Source: Planococcus plakortidis
GTDB taxonomy: Bacteria; Bacillota; Bacilli; Bacillales_A; Planococcaceae
Length of the DNA: 64,000 nt
Reading direction: 5' to 3'
Assembly (NCBI RefSeq): GCF_001687605.2
Contig: NZ_CP016539.2
Location: forward strand, 2,572,501 to 2,636,500
Shown here: positions 1 to 8,332 of the stretch, one piece after another
Position numbering within the stretch: position 1 is the stretch's first letter
Layout of the letters: each line of letters opens with the position of its first letter
The notes under the pieces: model-generated
What the model was told of the DNA's origin: nothing
The model's input: the letters and a program-made list of their open reading frames with translations, nothing else
The model's database searches: none
Made by a program: the position numbers and the translations under genes

Positions 1-2044
1 CTTTCGCTTTCGTTCCATCTGACAGCATCGTCAGGCAGTACGGGCAGCCGGATGAAATCATGGTCGGGCTCACTTCAAGCGCCTGCTCCGTGCGGGCTAC
101 GTTGACGCGGTGTCCGGCATCTTCTTCCATCCACATCAAGCCGCCGCCTGCACCACAGCACATGCCGTCCTGGCGATTGCGTTTCATTTCAACGAGTTCA
201 ACGCCTTCGATCGCTTTCAAGATTTCACGCGGTGCATCGTAGACATCGTTGTAACGGCCGAGGTAGCAGGAATCGTGGAAAGTGATTTTCTCGTTCACTG
301 CATGCTGCGGCTTCAGTTTGCCTTGCTGCACAAGGTCAAAGAGCATTTCCGTGTGGTGATAGACCTCAGCTTCAAAGCCGAAATCCGGGTATTCGTTTTT
401 GAAGATGTTATAAGCATGCGGGTCGATCGTGACGATCTTGGTGACGCCAGCTTTTTCGAATTCCTTGATATTGGCAGCCGCGAGCTCCTGGAACAGGAAT
501 TCGTTTCCGAGACGGCGCGGCGTATCGCCGGAGTTCTTTTCTTTGTTGCCGAGAATGGCGAATTTGACGCCTGCTTCATTCATCAAGCGTGCAAAGGAAA
601 GCGCGATTTTCTGTGATCGGTTGTCGAATGAACCCATCGATCCGACCCAGAACAGGTACTCGAACTCTTCTCCCGCTTTGCTGACTTCTTTTACCGTCGG
701 AATCGAGATATCCGGGCGAGCGTCTCTCCAGTTTTCTTTTTCCTTGCGGTTAAGGCCCCACGGATTGCCTTGCTTTTCGATGTTGGTCATTGCACGCTGT
801 GCGTCTTTATCCATTTTCCCTTCCGTCATAACAAGGTAACGGCGAAGGTCGATGATTTTGTCGACGTGCTCGTTCATGACCGGGCATTGGTCTTCACAGT
901 TGCGGCATGTCGTACAAGCCCAGATTTCCTCTTCCGTGATGACGTCGCCGATCAAGCTCGGGCTGTAGATATCCTCGATGACCGCGCCTTCAGCGCCAGC
1001 TGCCATCGCCAATTGGTTGCCTTGCGTATTGCCGAATGCCATTGCCGGCACCCACGGTTTTTTCTGGGTCATGACAGCTCCCGTATTGGTCAGGTTGTCA
1101 CGGAGTTTCGTGATCAAATCCATTGGTGACAGCATTTTGCCGGTTCCGGTGGCCGGGCACATATTCGTGCAGCGCCCGCATTCCACACAAGCGTAGAAAT
1201 CGATCATCTGGGCTTGCGTGAAATCGGTGATTTTCCCGACGCCGAATGTCGGCATGGCGTCAGGGTCTTCTTCGTTTTCTTCTTCCATATCCTCAAAATT
1301 GATCGGCTTCAGGCGGCCGACATGATCCAAACGGTGGAACCATGTGTTGACCGGCCCGAAGATCAAGTGCGCGTGCTTCGATTGCGGGACGTAGACCAAG
1401 AACGTCAATAGGAACAATAGATGCGCCCACCACATGATATAGAAGATGGCCGCCGCAGCCGTTTCCGGCAGCCAAGCGAATGCCGCTGCGATAACGCTTG
1501 CGACAGGTTCTGTCCAAGCTCCTTCGTGGCCGTGCCAGATCATGCTCATGCCGTTCCCGACAAGGACCGTGACCATCAAGCCGCCAATGAAGATCAAGAC
1601 GAGCCCCGATTTCCAGCCGCGCTTCAAACGGACCAATTTCTCGATATAGCGTCTGTAGAATGCCCATACGACAGCGACCAGGATCGTCAAGGTCACGAAT
1701 TCCTGGAACAAGGTGAATGCCGGATACAATGGGCCGAGCGGTAAATGCGAATCCGGCGACAAGCCTTTGATGATGAAATCGATGGCACTTGCCTGCACGA
1801 GCAGGAAGCCATAGAAGAACATCACGTGTATCGCGCCGCTCTTTTTGTCTTTCAATAATTTCTTCTGTCCAAACACATTGACCATCACTTTGCGGACCCG
1901 TTCATTGAAGTTTTCTTCAAATTCCACTTTTTTGCCGAGCTTGATATAGTCATAGCGCGACTTCAGCAAGTAGATGAACAAGTAAACGGCGTAAGCGGTT
2001 ACAAGTATAAATAAAACCCAGTTAGCGATGAGCAAAAACTCCAT
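1..2044 (-). CDS. fadF: FadF-type membrane Fe-S oxidoreductase (3' end cut by window)
   Basis: Probable (Fe-S)-binding reductase that passes electrons from acyl-CoA dehydrogenases to the membrane during fatty-acid oxidation. The first 681 codons are present; family members are about 700 residues, so only the C-terminal end is missing. The N-terminal quarter holds several hydrophobic helices (NarI-like). Around residue 284 comes the cluster motif CVECGRCTNMCP, and near 376 a second one, CRNCEDQCP, followed by CCG-type motifs with CCGAGGG and SGCPYCLTML near the left edge. In B. subtilis fadF lies in the same chromosomal neighbourhood as argS and speB, which supports the name. The ATG at 2044 was chosen because it opens directly on the first membrane helix. 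The upstream promoter carries a palindromic operator, listed separately. Confidence 0.85.
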   Translation of the reverse strand, partial: MEFLLIANWVLFILVTAYAVYLFIYLLKSRYDYIKLGKKVEFEENFNERVRKVMVNVFGQKKLLKDKKSGAIHVMFFYGFLLVQASAIDFIIKGLSPDSHLPLGPLYPAFTLFQEFVTLTILVAVVWAFYRRYIEKLVRLKRGWKSGLVLIFIGGLMVTVLVGNGMSMIWHGHEGAWTEPVASVIAAAFAWLPETAAAAIFYIMWWAHLLFLLTFLVYVPQSKHAHLIFGPVNTWFHRLDHVGRLKPINFEDMEEENEEDPDAMPTFGVGKITDFTQAQMIDFYACVECGRCTNMCPATGTGKMLSPMDLITKLRDNLTNTGAVMTQKKPWVPAMAFGNTQGNQLAMAAGAEGAVIEDIYSPSLIGDVITEEEIWACTTCRNCEDQCPVMNEHVDKIIDLRRYLVMTEGKMDKDAQRAMTNIEKQGNPWGLNRKEKENWRDARPDISIPTVKEVSKAGEEFEYLFWVGSMGSFDNRSQKIALSFARLMNEAGVKFAILGNKEKNSGDTPRRLGNEFLFQELAAANIKEFEKAGVTKIVTIDPHAYNIFKNEYPDFGFEAEVYHHTEMLFDLVQQGKLKPQHAVNEKITFHDSCYLGRYNDVYDAPREILKAIEGVELVEMKRNRQDGMCCGAGGGLMWMEEDAGHRVNVARTEQALEVSPTMISSGCPYCLTMLSDGTKAK

Positions 2045-2132
2045 CGTGTAGTCCCCCCCTGTTGAATATGTAAATCCCCGATTCTAACCCAAAGTTTACG
2101 TGAACTGCGGCAGAATGTCGATACTATGTTCT

Positions 2133-2161
2133 AGTTTAAAAGTGAATGAGCATTCAGTCAA
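2133..2161 (-). promoter_or_regulatory. fadF promoter with embedded palindromic operator
   Basis: On the minus strand, TTGACT (2161-2156) and TAAACT (2138-2133) are 17 bp apart. The spacer region holds the perfect palindrome TGAATGAGCATTCA (2143-2156, overlapping the last -35 base), leaving about 90 bp to the fadF start. The arms TGAATG/CATTCA resemble the half-sites of the Bacillus FadR operator, although the spacing here is shorter. Regulation by a FadR-like TetR repressor is an inference. Confidence 0.6.
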
Positions 2162-2332
2162 TAGAAATCTTCACACTGCCTAAATATAATTTCCAATAAC
2201 TGATATTCCACACCTGCCCCCTGCATTCCTGCCTGTATTAAATAATTCGCGCCTCTATTCTAAAATAGCGGCGCGATTGCCCTCGCGGGGAGACATTCCT
2301 TGATGCACGTGTGCCCATTGGGTTTTTATGCA

Positions 2333-2358
2333 AAAAAATAGCCGCTGCATTGGCGGCT
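2333..2358 (-). terminator. terminator of the cobalamin operon
   Basis: On the minus strand, just after cblS, the stem GCCGC/GCGGC with a CAAT-containing loop is followed by TATTTTTTT. It is a short but well-formed intrinsic terminator closing the 12-gene operon. Confidence 0.7.
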
Positions 2359-2364
2359 GAACTG

Positions 2365-3039
2365 CTATTGGGTCAATGGGCGAAAATGCCTTCCGAAAAG
2401 GCGTTTCGCTTCCGGCACTTTGCCTATTCTGACACCGATAAACAGGCAGGTGGCAGGGCCGCCTGATGTTGTGAGATCAATTTCTTGGGCTAACGGCATC
2501 CTGCGGCCGAACAGCTTTTCCGCTTCCTGTTCAATGCCCCCTGACCCAACCGGCCAGATGCGCTCGATTTGATCGCGGTCGAGGGCGTTCTTTACGATTT
2601 GCAAATCGGCGATCCGCTCCGGCTGATTTATCACCTCTTCCCCGGCGAGCGGCTCTCCGTAGATGAACCATGCAAGTTCATGCGGATCGGCGAGGGCGCG
2701 AAGCTTGCGCCCGATGATCGTTACCGACAGCGCCGATTGCAGGGTCTCGATATTGCTTTCGGTGCTTCCTGATACTGGCGGCACTGGCATGTCGAGCCCG
2801 GAAAATAATTGCGTGATTCCTGAGACGTAACGGGGCCATTGCAGGTCTCCGCTGAAATTATGGAGCAGGATGGCAATTGCTTCTCCCCCAGCCGCCCATT
2901 GTTCAGCCAATGCGACACGCGCAGCGAACTTCGCTGCGACTTCATCCGGCACATGCACGATGTCATGCGGCTTCTCCCCGATTGCCGCTGAATTGTCCGT
3001 CGTGATGACCAGGCCATCAATTACCAATTCGTTGCGCAT
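2365..3039 (-). CDS. cblS: alpha-ribazole kinase CblS (PurM/AIR synthase-like)
   Basis: Protein of 224 residues. It has features of the AIR-synthase/ThiL fold, such as an N-terminal LVITTDNSAAIG stretch and the segment HNFSGDLQWPRY near residue 60. In Listeria and Geobacillus, CblS phosphorylates alpha-ribazole brought in by CblT, supplying the lower ligand for cobalamin without CobT. The start was set to the ATG at 3039, which has GGAGG eight bases upstream and overlaps the cblT stop codon by one base (TGATG). A longer frame begins at 3225 but its first 62 residues are unlike the family. The position directly after cblT and at the end of a B12 operon supports the assignment more strongly than sequence motifs alone. 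Confidence 0.75.
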   Translation of the reverse strand: MRNELVIDGLVITTDNSAAIGEKPHDIVHVPDEVAAKFAARVALAEQWAAGGEAIAILLHNFSGDLQWPRYVSGITQLFSGLDMPVPPVSGSTESNIETLQSALSVTIIGRKLRALADPHELAWFIYGEPLAGEEVINQPERIADLQIVKNALDRDQIERIWPVGSGGIEQEAEKLFGRRMPLAQEIDLTTSGGPATCLFIGVRIGKVPEAKRLFGRHFRPLTQ

Positions 3040-3518
3040 CAAGCAAACCTCCGAGCCGCTTCTGTGACAAACGGGGCGATGAATGCGGCAACTGCGGCAT
3101 TCATCGAAGCGGCCAGCAGCAAACCCGGAACCGATGCGTAGAAAAACGCAGGAGATAGCAGGAAATAAAACGGGATGGCCGCCAACACGCCGTTCCCGAT
3201 AATGAATGCCCCCCATTTCAACCAATTCCTGCCGCTGCGATGCAGCTTCGCAAACAACCAGACGGCCGCAAACATTTCAAGCGCAATCAATAAATGAAAC
3301 GGGCCGAGGGGCATGCCGCCGAATAAAGCCGATAACAGGTGGCCCGCCGCGGCGATCAATCCGGCAAGCGGTGCTGCGAGAAACAGCGCGGCAACGAGTG
3401 CCGGCATCGCGTCGAGCGCAATCGAAGCGATGCCAAGCGGAATTTTAACCATGCCGCCGATTGCGGACAAACTGATGAAAACAGCGGCCAAAGCGATCTG
3501 CTGCGTTTTCACTGTCAT
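3039..3518 (-). CDS. cblT: ECF transporter S component, alpha-ribazole type CblT
   Basis: A 159-residue, highly hydrophobic protein with five or six predicted membrane helices, typical in size for the substrate-binding (S) subunit of an energy-coupling factor importer. The pairing with cblS inside a cobalamin salvage operon points to alpha-ribazole as substrate. No ECF ATPases or T component are in the window, so it presumably uses a shared group II EcfA/T module encoded elsewhere. The ATG overlaps the pduO stop codon (ATGA), and its own stop overlaps cblS, so translation of the three is probably coupled. Confidence 0.75.
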   Translation of the reverse strand: MTVKTQQIALAAVFISLSAIGGMVKIPLGIASIALDAMPALVAALFLAAPLAGLIAAAGHLLSALFGGMPLGPFHLLIALEMFAAVWLFAKLHRSGRNWLKWGAFIIGNGVLAAIPFYFLLSPAFFYASVPGLLLAASMNAAVAAFIAPFVTEAARRFA

Positions 3519-4104
3519 TCCTCCCGTTTTTTCGAGCGCCCGCCATCCTTGAATACTTTGGCGCTGCGCACATATTCATTGTCCGCTACATCCATGCGTG
3601 AATTGGCAACACGTGCAGCGGCGAAAAGATAATCGGACAAGCGGTTCAAATAGCGCTGGATGACCGCAGGGAATTCTTCGCCGGCTTTTGACAAGCTTAC
3701 GGTCTGGCGTTCCGCACGGCGTGTAATCGTGCGCGCGATATGCAAAGTCGCTGCTGCGGGCGTGCCTCCGGGAAGGATGAAACGCTCAAGAAGTGGCGGT
3801 TCGTCCATCAATACATCGATGCGCCGTTCCAATTGTTCGACCGATTCCTCATTTGTTTTATACTGTGGCGTGTTGCGGACATCAGCCAAATCACCGCCGC
3901 AATCGAACAGCTCATTTTGGATTGTCTGCAAATCTTCCAATAGATCGGCAAACACAGCCCGATCAAGTTCTGTCATCGCTTTTCCGATAAAAGAATTCAC
4001 CTCATCGATCGTGCCGTATGCTTCCACGCGCGGATCGTCTTTGTCTGTCCGCCCCCGATCAATCCTGTCTGTCCTTTATCCCCGGTTTTCGTGTATATAT
4101 TCAT
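3515..4104 (-). pseudogene. pduO: PduO-type cob(I)alamin adenosyltransferase, frameshifted
   Basis: Would make adenosylcobalamin from cob(I)alamin and ATP. The first frame starts at ATG 4104 (GGAG upstream) with the family N-terminus MNIYTKTGDKGQTGLIGG, the ATP-binding TKTGDKG region. The rest of the protein (EAYGTIDEVNSFIG onward, with the RRAER motif) lies in another frame, ending at 3515. The break falls at a run of five C at 4052-4056 on the plus strand (five G in the gene); one more G would restore ...LIGGRTDKDDPRVEAYG. Either this is a sequencing or assembly error in a homopolymer or the gene is inactivated. It overlaps the preceding cobU-like gene by 29 bases and cblT by 4. The family assignment is firm; the functional state is not. 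Confidence 0.85.
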
Positions 4105-4495
4105 CTCGACCATCTCCTTTGATTGTTTGCGGAATACCGTACCAAATGCGCGTGATGTGTTGCGCCTTGCCGAATAAATATTGATAGCTTCGCCCTGTAA
4201 CATCACGCCATTCGCGTTCAAGCGGATCGATTGGCACGATGCCGCGGCTGATGTCGGTCAATATCCAGATGCGTTCGCCTGCACTTTCCGCCAGTCCGCG
4301 GATTGCCGCAACTATTTCCTGTTCAGGGCATTGCCGTTCCAGCTGCTTGCGGATCCATTGCTCCAATCCCGCGATCACCGCGGGCTCACCCGGAGCCGGC
4401 AGTTCACCTTCGAGCCATCTGCCCAATTCCGGATTCATCTGTTCTTTTACATACTTGCGCTTGCCGTTAAAGGCTCCACCGAATACGATATGCAT
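4076..4495 (-). CDS. short CobU-like protein (second adenosylcobinamide kinase paralogue)
   Basis: 139 residues. The N-terminus has a degenerate P-loop, GGAFNGKRK (residues 6-14). The C-terminal half matches the CobU region GIVP...REWRDVTGRSYQYL and ends near GIPQTIK, but the middle of CobU is missing, including the HxxxxxxRI(x)HR segment that carries the guanylylated histidine. A full-size CobU is encoded five genes up in the same operon (5786-6334), and that copy has lost this C-terminal consensus. The ATG has GGAGGG upstream and overlaps the cobC 3' end by 49 bases. It is probably a cobinamide nucleotide kinase or partner subunit; exact function unknown. Confidence 0.65.
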   Translation of the reverse strand: MHIVFGGAFNGKRKYVKEQMNPELGRWLEGELPAPGEPAVIAGLEQWIRKQLERQCPEQEIVAAIRGLAESAGERIWILTDISRGIVPIDPLEREWRDVTGRSYQYLFGKAQHITRIWYGIPQTIKGDGRDEYIHENRG

Positions 4496-5031
4496 GGATC
4501 GCCCTCCTTATACGCCGACTTGCTGGCCCAAATGACGGTATAGCAATGCCCATGTGCTGCTTGCTGGGAAAAGAATTGCTGTCCGCTTGCTTTTGACAGG
4601 ATATAGCGGATCGGCCCGCCGTGAGTGACGACCGTAAAATTTCCCGTTTCGGAAAAAGCATCTATTGCCCGGTCAACCCGTTCGGCCAATTGCTGCAAAC
4701 TCTCACCGCCCGGCGGCTTTATTGTCTCGAGGGCATCAATCCACTTACGGTAACGTTCATTGTATTCCAAATCGCCATATGTCATTTCTTCCCATTCCCC
4801 GAAATTCAATTCCCGCCAGTCGGCAGTCGCTTCATAATGGGCGTCCGGGAACAGGAAATGCGCCGTTTGCCTGCAGCGCAGCAAATCACTGCCCCATACG
4901 AACCGTGTGCCGTGATCGGGCATTGCTTCGAACGGCAAAATCGGTTCATCGGTCCAGCCGATATAGGCCTTCCGCATATTGCCCGCGGTCGGCGCATGGC
5001 GGATCAGACGAAGAACAAAAGCATTCCCCAT
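4447..5031 (-). CDS. cobC: alpha-ribazole phosphatase CobC (histidine phosphatase)
   Basis: 194 residues. The catalytic LIRHAPTAGN motif of the phosphoglycerate-mutase/histidine phosphatase superfamily starts at about residue 9, and the second catalytic histidine lies in VVTHGGPIRY. In cobalamin assembly it removes the phosphate from alpha-ribazole-phosphate or adenosylcobalamin-phosphate, next to CobS. ATG 5031 was preferred to the upstream in-frame start because GGAG lies at the right distance and the catalytic motif then sits near the N-terminus as usual. Overlaps cobS by 28 bases and the short cobU-like gene by 49. Confidence 0.85.
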   Translation of the reverse strand: MGNAFVLRLIRHAPTAGNMRKAYIGWTDEPILPFEAMPDHGTRFVWGSDLLRCRQTAHFLFPDAHYEATADWRELNFGEWEEMTYGDLEYNERYRKWIDALETIKPPGGESLQQLAERVDRAIDAFSETGNFTVVTHGGPIRYILSKASGQQFFSQQAAHGHCYTVIWASKSAYKEGDPCISYSVEPLTASASM

Positions 5032-5774
5032 AATAATAGCTCCATCCCTTCTGCGTATGCCCCAAGCAAATCGCCCGTTACACCGCCGAAATTCTTGTCG
5101 CACCATTTTTTATAGCCGATTGTCGCAATGATCGCAGCAATTAAAAAGGCGAGTGCCACTGCCCATCCACAGAACGTAAACACGATGGCAAGCACAAGCA
5201 GCGACCAGGCGGACAATGCGGACATTAGTCTTCTACGGTCGATCAGACGCTGGAAATAAGCCGCGAGCCCTTCTGTTTTTGCCGGCTTTGCAGTGGCTGA
5301 TAAAACCGAGAGCCCGATCCGGCTGACGACCGGCACAGCGGCAAGGGCAATCAGTGAAACATATGGGATCAGTTCCGCAAACACTATGATCTTTCCTACA
5401 ATCGCAAAAATCAGCACCATCGCCCCGAATGCGCCAATCCGCGGGTCTCCCATGATTTCAAGGCGCCTGGCCTTGCTCCGGTAGGAAAAATAGGCATCGC
5501 CAGTATCCGCCAATCCGTCCAGGTGCAATCCTCCTGTCATCGCCCAGAGCGATGAAGCGATCACAAACGCAATCAATAACGGGCCGATATCTGTGGCGTC
5601 CCGCAAAAGCCAGGCCGTCGCTGAAGCAGCGCCCCCCATCACCAGGCCGATCACGGGCAACAAGCTGTACATCGCTGTCACTTGTGGCTTTTTCATAGCG
5701 ATTTCTTTATGCACCGGAATGGATGAAAAAAATTGAAATGCGAGCAACAGGCCTTCAAATGTCCGATTCGCCAT
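5004..5774 (-). CDS. cobS: adenosylcobinamide-GDP ribazoletransferase CobS
   Basis: Integral membrane cobalamin synthase joining adenosylcobinamide-GDP to alpha-ribazole. Family landmarks: GLLLAFQFFSSIPV at the N-terminus, the acidic GGLHLDGLADTGDAYFS stretch (metal/nucleotide site) about one third in, and MGDPRIGAFGA shortly after. At 256 residues it has the normal length, with six or seven hydrophobic segments. An in-frame GTG at 5789 overlaps the cobU stop codon as GTGA and is an alternative start. ATG 5774 places the conserved GLLLAFQ block near the N-terminus as in homologues. Confidence 0.9.
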   Translation of the reverse strand: MANRTFEGLLLAFQFFSSIPVHKEIAMKKPQVTAMYSLLPVIGLVMGGAASATAWLLRDATDIGPLLIAFVIASSLWAMTGGLHLDGLADTGDAYFSYRSKARRLEIMGDPRIGAFGAMVLIFAIVGKIIVFAELIPYVSLIALAAVPVVSRIGLSVLSATAKPAKTEGLAAYFQRLIDRRRLMSALSAWSLLVLAIVFTFCGWAVALAFLIAAIIATIGYKKWCDKNFGGVTGDLLGAYAEGMELLLWGMLLFFV

Positions 5775-5785
5775 CCGCCCTACCT

Positions 5786-6334
5786 TCACTTCCGCCGAAT
5801 GGCAAGGCCATTTTCCATTTCAATCGCTTCGTCCGCACAGCTTGCGAGCCATTGGTGAATCTTTCCGAGCCATTCCTGATATACAAGATCCATTAACGGC
5901 TCATCCAGTATTTCATTGGAAACGATGGCGAAATAAACAGCTTTCGCACGGATCGAATCGATGGTTTTTTTCAGTTCCCGCCATTTCTTTTCCATGCAGC
6001 CGGGCGTATCTGCGCATAAACTGCCATGCTCAAAACCTTCATATAATTCATTCGCAAGCCATGTCGTGACGCAATCCCACAGCACCGCGTCATTTTGCCG
6101 GATGAGCGGCAATGCTTCGGATAATTGCTGAGGCTGTTCGATCGTCCACCAGCCATCTTGTGCACGGTCCTTGCGATGGCGCGCGATACGGACGGCCATT
6201 TCCCTGTCATGGGCGACCCCGCTTGCAATATATACTCTCCGTTCTGAATGCGCCTCTCTTACAAGCATCTCAGCATATGCACTTTTGCCGCTGCGCACGC
6301 CTCCCGAGATGAATGTTAATTGTTTTCGAACCAT
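5786..6334 (-). CDS. cobU: adenosylcobinamide kinase / guanylyltransferase CobU
   Basis: 182 residues, the usual CobU size. It has the P-loop GGVRSGKS near residue 10, the segment HDREMAVRIARHR with the candidate guanylylated histidine, and the NEILDEP motif in place of NEVGxGIVP. The C-terminal consensus RxFRDxxGRxNQ is not recognisable here, yet it is present in the short CobU-like gene of the same operon. It phosphorylates adenosylcobinamide and transfers GMP to give adenosylcobinamide-GDP for CobS. The start at 6334 has GGAG and overlaps the cobD 3' end by 19 bases. Confidence 0.85.
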   Translation of the reverse strand: MVRKQLTFISGGVRSGKSAYAEMLVREAHSERRVYIASGVAHDREMAVRIARHRKDRAQDGWWTIEQPQQLSEALPLIRQNDAVLWDCVTTWLANELYEGFEHGSLCADTPGCMEKKWRELKKTIDSIRAKAVYFAIVSNEILDEPLMDLVYQEWLGKIHQWLASCADEAIEMENGLAIRRK

Positions 6335-7392
6335 CGATGCATCTCCTTTCTCAGCCGCTCCATTGCCGAAGCGCCCTTCATGCCGATGCGGAACCATTCG
6401 CCGTCCATCCCTTTAAATGAATGGGTATGGCGCAAGACGATCCCGGCTTCCAGCATCGCATGGAAAAAAGGCCCTGAACGCGACGGATCGGGCAATTGAA
6501 AACATAGGAAGTTAGCGACTGATGCCACGGATGGGCAGCCCATCGACTCCAGGTACGCTTCCATTTTTGCGCGTTCATCGGCCGCCGCAGCAATAATCTG
6601 CGCGCGGTACGCCTTTTCCGAAAAACAACGCGCCCCCGCCGCCGCTGCCAAACCATTGACATTCCAATGGGCTGCGGAGCCTGTCAATTGCTGGATGATA
6701 CTGGACTCGGCAATGACGTAGCCGAGCCGAAGACCCGCAAGCGCATACATCTTCGTCATCGATCGAACGACGATGACATGCGGGTAGCGTGTCAACAGCG
6801 GAATGAACGAAGCGTGTTCACCGATAAAATCGATAAATGCTTCATCGATGACCAATTCACATTTTCCTGTGCACAATGCGGCTATTTCTTCGAGTTGTGC
6901 CAAGTCCATTAGACGACCCGTCGGATTATGCGGATTGCACAAATAAAATGCATCGCAATTTGCCACCTGTTCTTGCACGTCTACCAGTTGCAATTGCCAA
7001 TCATTTTCGGGCGTTAAATCGATTTCCAATATATGAACTTTTTCAGATTCCAAAGTGCTCCGGTATTCAGAAAACGCCGGTTCCACCAGCATTACCCGTT
7101 TGCCTCGGTATCGCTTTGCAAGCCAGGTAAAGATTTCCGCAGCGCCATTTCCGGCAGCGACTTGTTCTTTTAAAACGCCGTGGTAGCCGGCCGCTGCCGA
7201 ACGGAACGGTTCCGCTTGCGGGTCCGGGTACGAAGACAACAAATCGTAAAAATCTGCCCATTGCTCTTTTAAAAAAGCAGGCGGTCCGAACGGATGGACG
7301 TTTTCGCTGAAATCGATCACATCTTCAGGTTGCTTCACGCCAGCCTGTTCATACAGGCGGTGAGGATTGGCTCCGTGTTCAGGCAAATTCAA
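6316..7392 (-). CDS. cobD: threonine-phosphate decarboxylase CobD (PLP enzyme)
   Basis: 358 residues of the histidinol-phosphate aminotransferase fold. The PLP lysine is in SMTKMYALAGLRLGY, and the family blocks NPHNPTGRL and VIDEAFIDF are present. In the B12 pathway it decarboxylates L-threonine-O-3-phosphate to (R)-1-amino-2-propanol-O-2-phosphate, the linker that CbiB attaches. The operon context separates it from a HisC role. The start is a TTG at 7392 behind GGGGG and overlaps the cbiB 3' end by 14 bases. A kinase for the threonine phosphate (PduX type) is not in the window. Confidence 0.88.
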   Translation of the reverse strand: MNLPEHGANPHRLYEQAGVKQPEDVIDFSENVHPFGPPAFLKEQWADFYDLLSSYPDPQAEPFRSAAAGYHGVLKEQVAAGNGAAEIFTWLAKRYRGKRVMLVEPAFSEYRSTLESEKVHILEIDLTPENDWQLQLVDVQEQVANCDAFYLCNPHNPTGRLMDLAQLEEIAALCTGKCELVIDEAFIDFIGEHASFIPLLTRYPHVIVVRSMTKMYALAGLRLGYVIAESSIIQQLTGSAAHWNVNGLAAAAGARCFSEKAYRAQIIAAAADERAKMEAYLESMGCPSVASVANFLCFQLPDPSRSGPFFHAMLEAGIVLRHTHSFKGMDGEWFRIGMKGASAMERLRKEMHRWFENN

Positions 7393-8332
7393 GCAGGATT
7401 CCCCCTATTGCAATCAGTGCGAAAAAACTGATCGCGGCAATATCCATCTGGCTGATGGCGCTTTTGATGTGTTTTGCTTCAAGTTTGACTAGCGGTTCGC
7501 CCATTTTGGCGCGGATCGACCGGACACCGCCATAGGAGTTGAAACCCCCAAGTTCGATGCCAAGCTGCACGGCCGTTGCCGCTTCCAGCCAGCCGCTGTT
7601 CGGGCTTGGATGCTTCCGGGCATCGCGCAACCAAATGGAAAGGCGGTTTTTCAGCGGCATGCCGCTGTCATTTCGGGTGAATAGCACAATCAATAATCCG
7701 GTCACCCGGCTCGGTACGTAATTCAACACATCGTCGAATTTGGCAGAGGCAAAACCGAAATCTCGGAATTCCTCGTTCCTATAGCCGACCATCGAATCGC
7801 ATGTATTGACCGCTTTGTAGATCCACAATCCCGGCGCGCCGAACAATAGCGCCCAAAACATCGGAGCGGTAATGCCATCGCTTGTATTTTCGGAAACCGT
7901 TTCGACGACACCGCGAGTAATTTCGCTTTCTCCCAAAGATTCCGTGTCTCGCCCGACAATCCATGACAGCTTGTTCCGGGCGAGGGCTAAATCACCTTGG
8001 ACAAGCGGTGCATAGACATCTTCCGCTGCCTGCTTCAAGCTTTTCTGGGACAAGCCGGCAGCGATTAACAGCGCTTCGGCCAAAATTCCGATCACTGGAT
8101 GGAGCGAATAGGCAGCCATGACGGCGAAGATTGTCGTTGAAGCGACAATCACTAGCACGATGGCAAGCATGATGAAGCCATTGCGAAACGCATGCTGCGG
8201 CACATTCAGGCGGCTTTTCAGCCTATTGATCAATGAACCGATCCAGCGAACGGGATGCGGCCATGTCGGCGGATCCCCGATCAGCCGGTCGAGCAATAGG
8301 CCGATGCCAATTGCCAGCACATAGTGGATCAT
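7379..8332 (-). CDS. cbiB: adenosylcobinamide-phosphate synthase CbiB
   Basis: 317 residues. It has the CbiB hallmarks LLLDRLIGDPPTWPHPVRWIG at the N-terminus, TRGVVETVSENTSDGITAP mid-protein, and several membrane helices. It condenses adenosylcobyric acid with aminopropanol phosphate (from CobD). ATG 8332 overlaps the TGA of the preceding ABC-CbiZ gene as ATGA. A frame extending to 8377 would lie inside that gene and was rejected. Confidence 0.92.
   Translation of the reverse strand: MIHYVLAIGIGLLLDRLIGDPPTWPHPVRWIGSLINRLKSRLNVPQHAFRNGFIMLAIVLVIVASTTIFAVMAAYSLHPVIGILAEALLIAAGLSQKSLKQAAEDVYAPLVQGDLALARNKLSWIVGRDTESLGESEITRGVVETVSENTSDGITAPMFWALLFGAPGLWIYKAVNTCDSMVGYRNEEFRDFGFASAKFDDVLNYVPSRVTGLLIVLFTRNDSGMPLKNRLSIWLRDARKHPSPNSGWLEAATAVQLGIELGGFNSYGGVRSIRAKMGEPLVKLEAKHIKSAISQMDIAAISFFALIAIGGILLEFA

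Noticed and set aside
2045-2132. Riboswitch in the fadF leader
   Set aside because: No recognisable conserved core; the leader is short and the promoter operator explains regulation.
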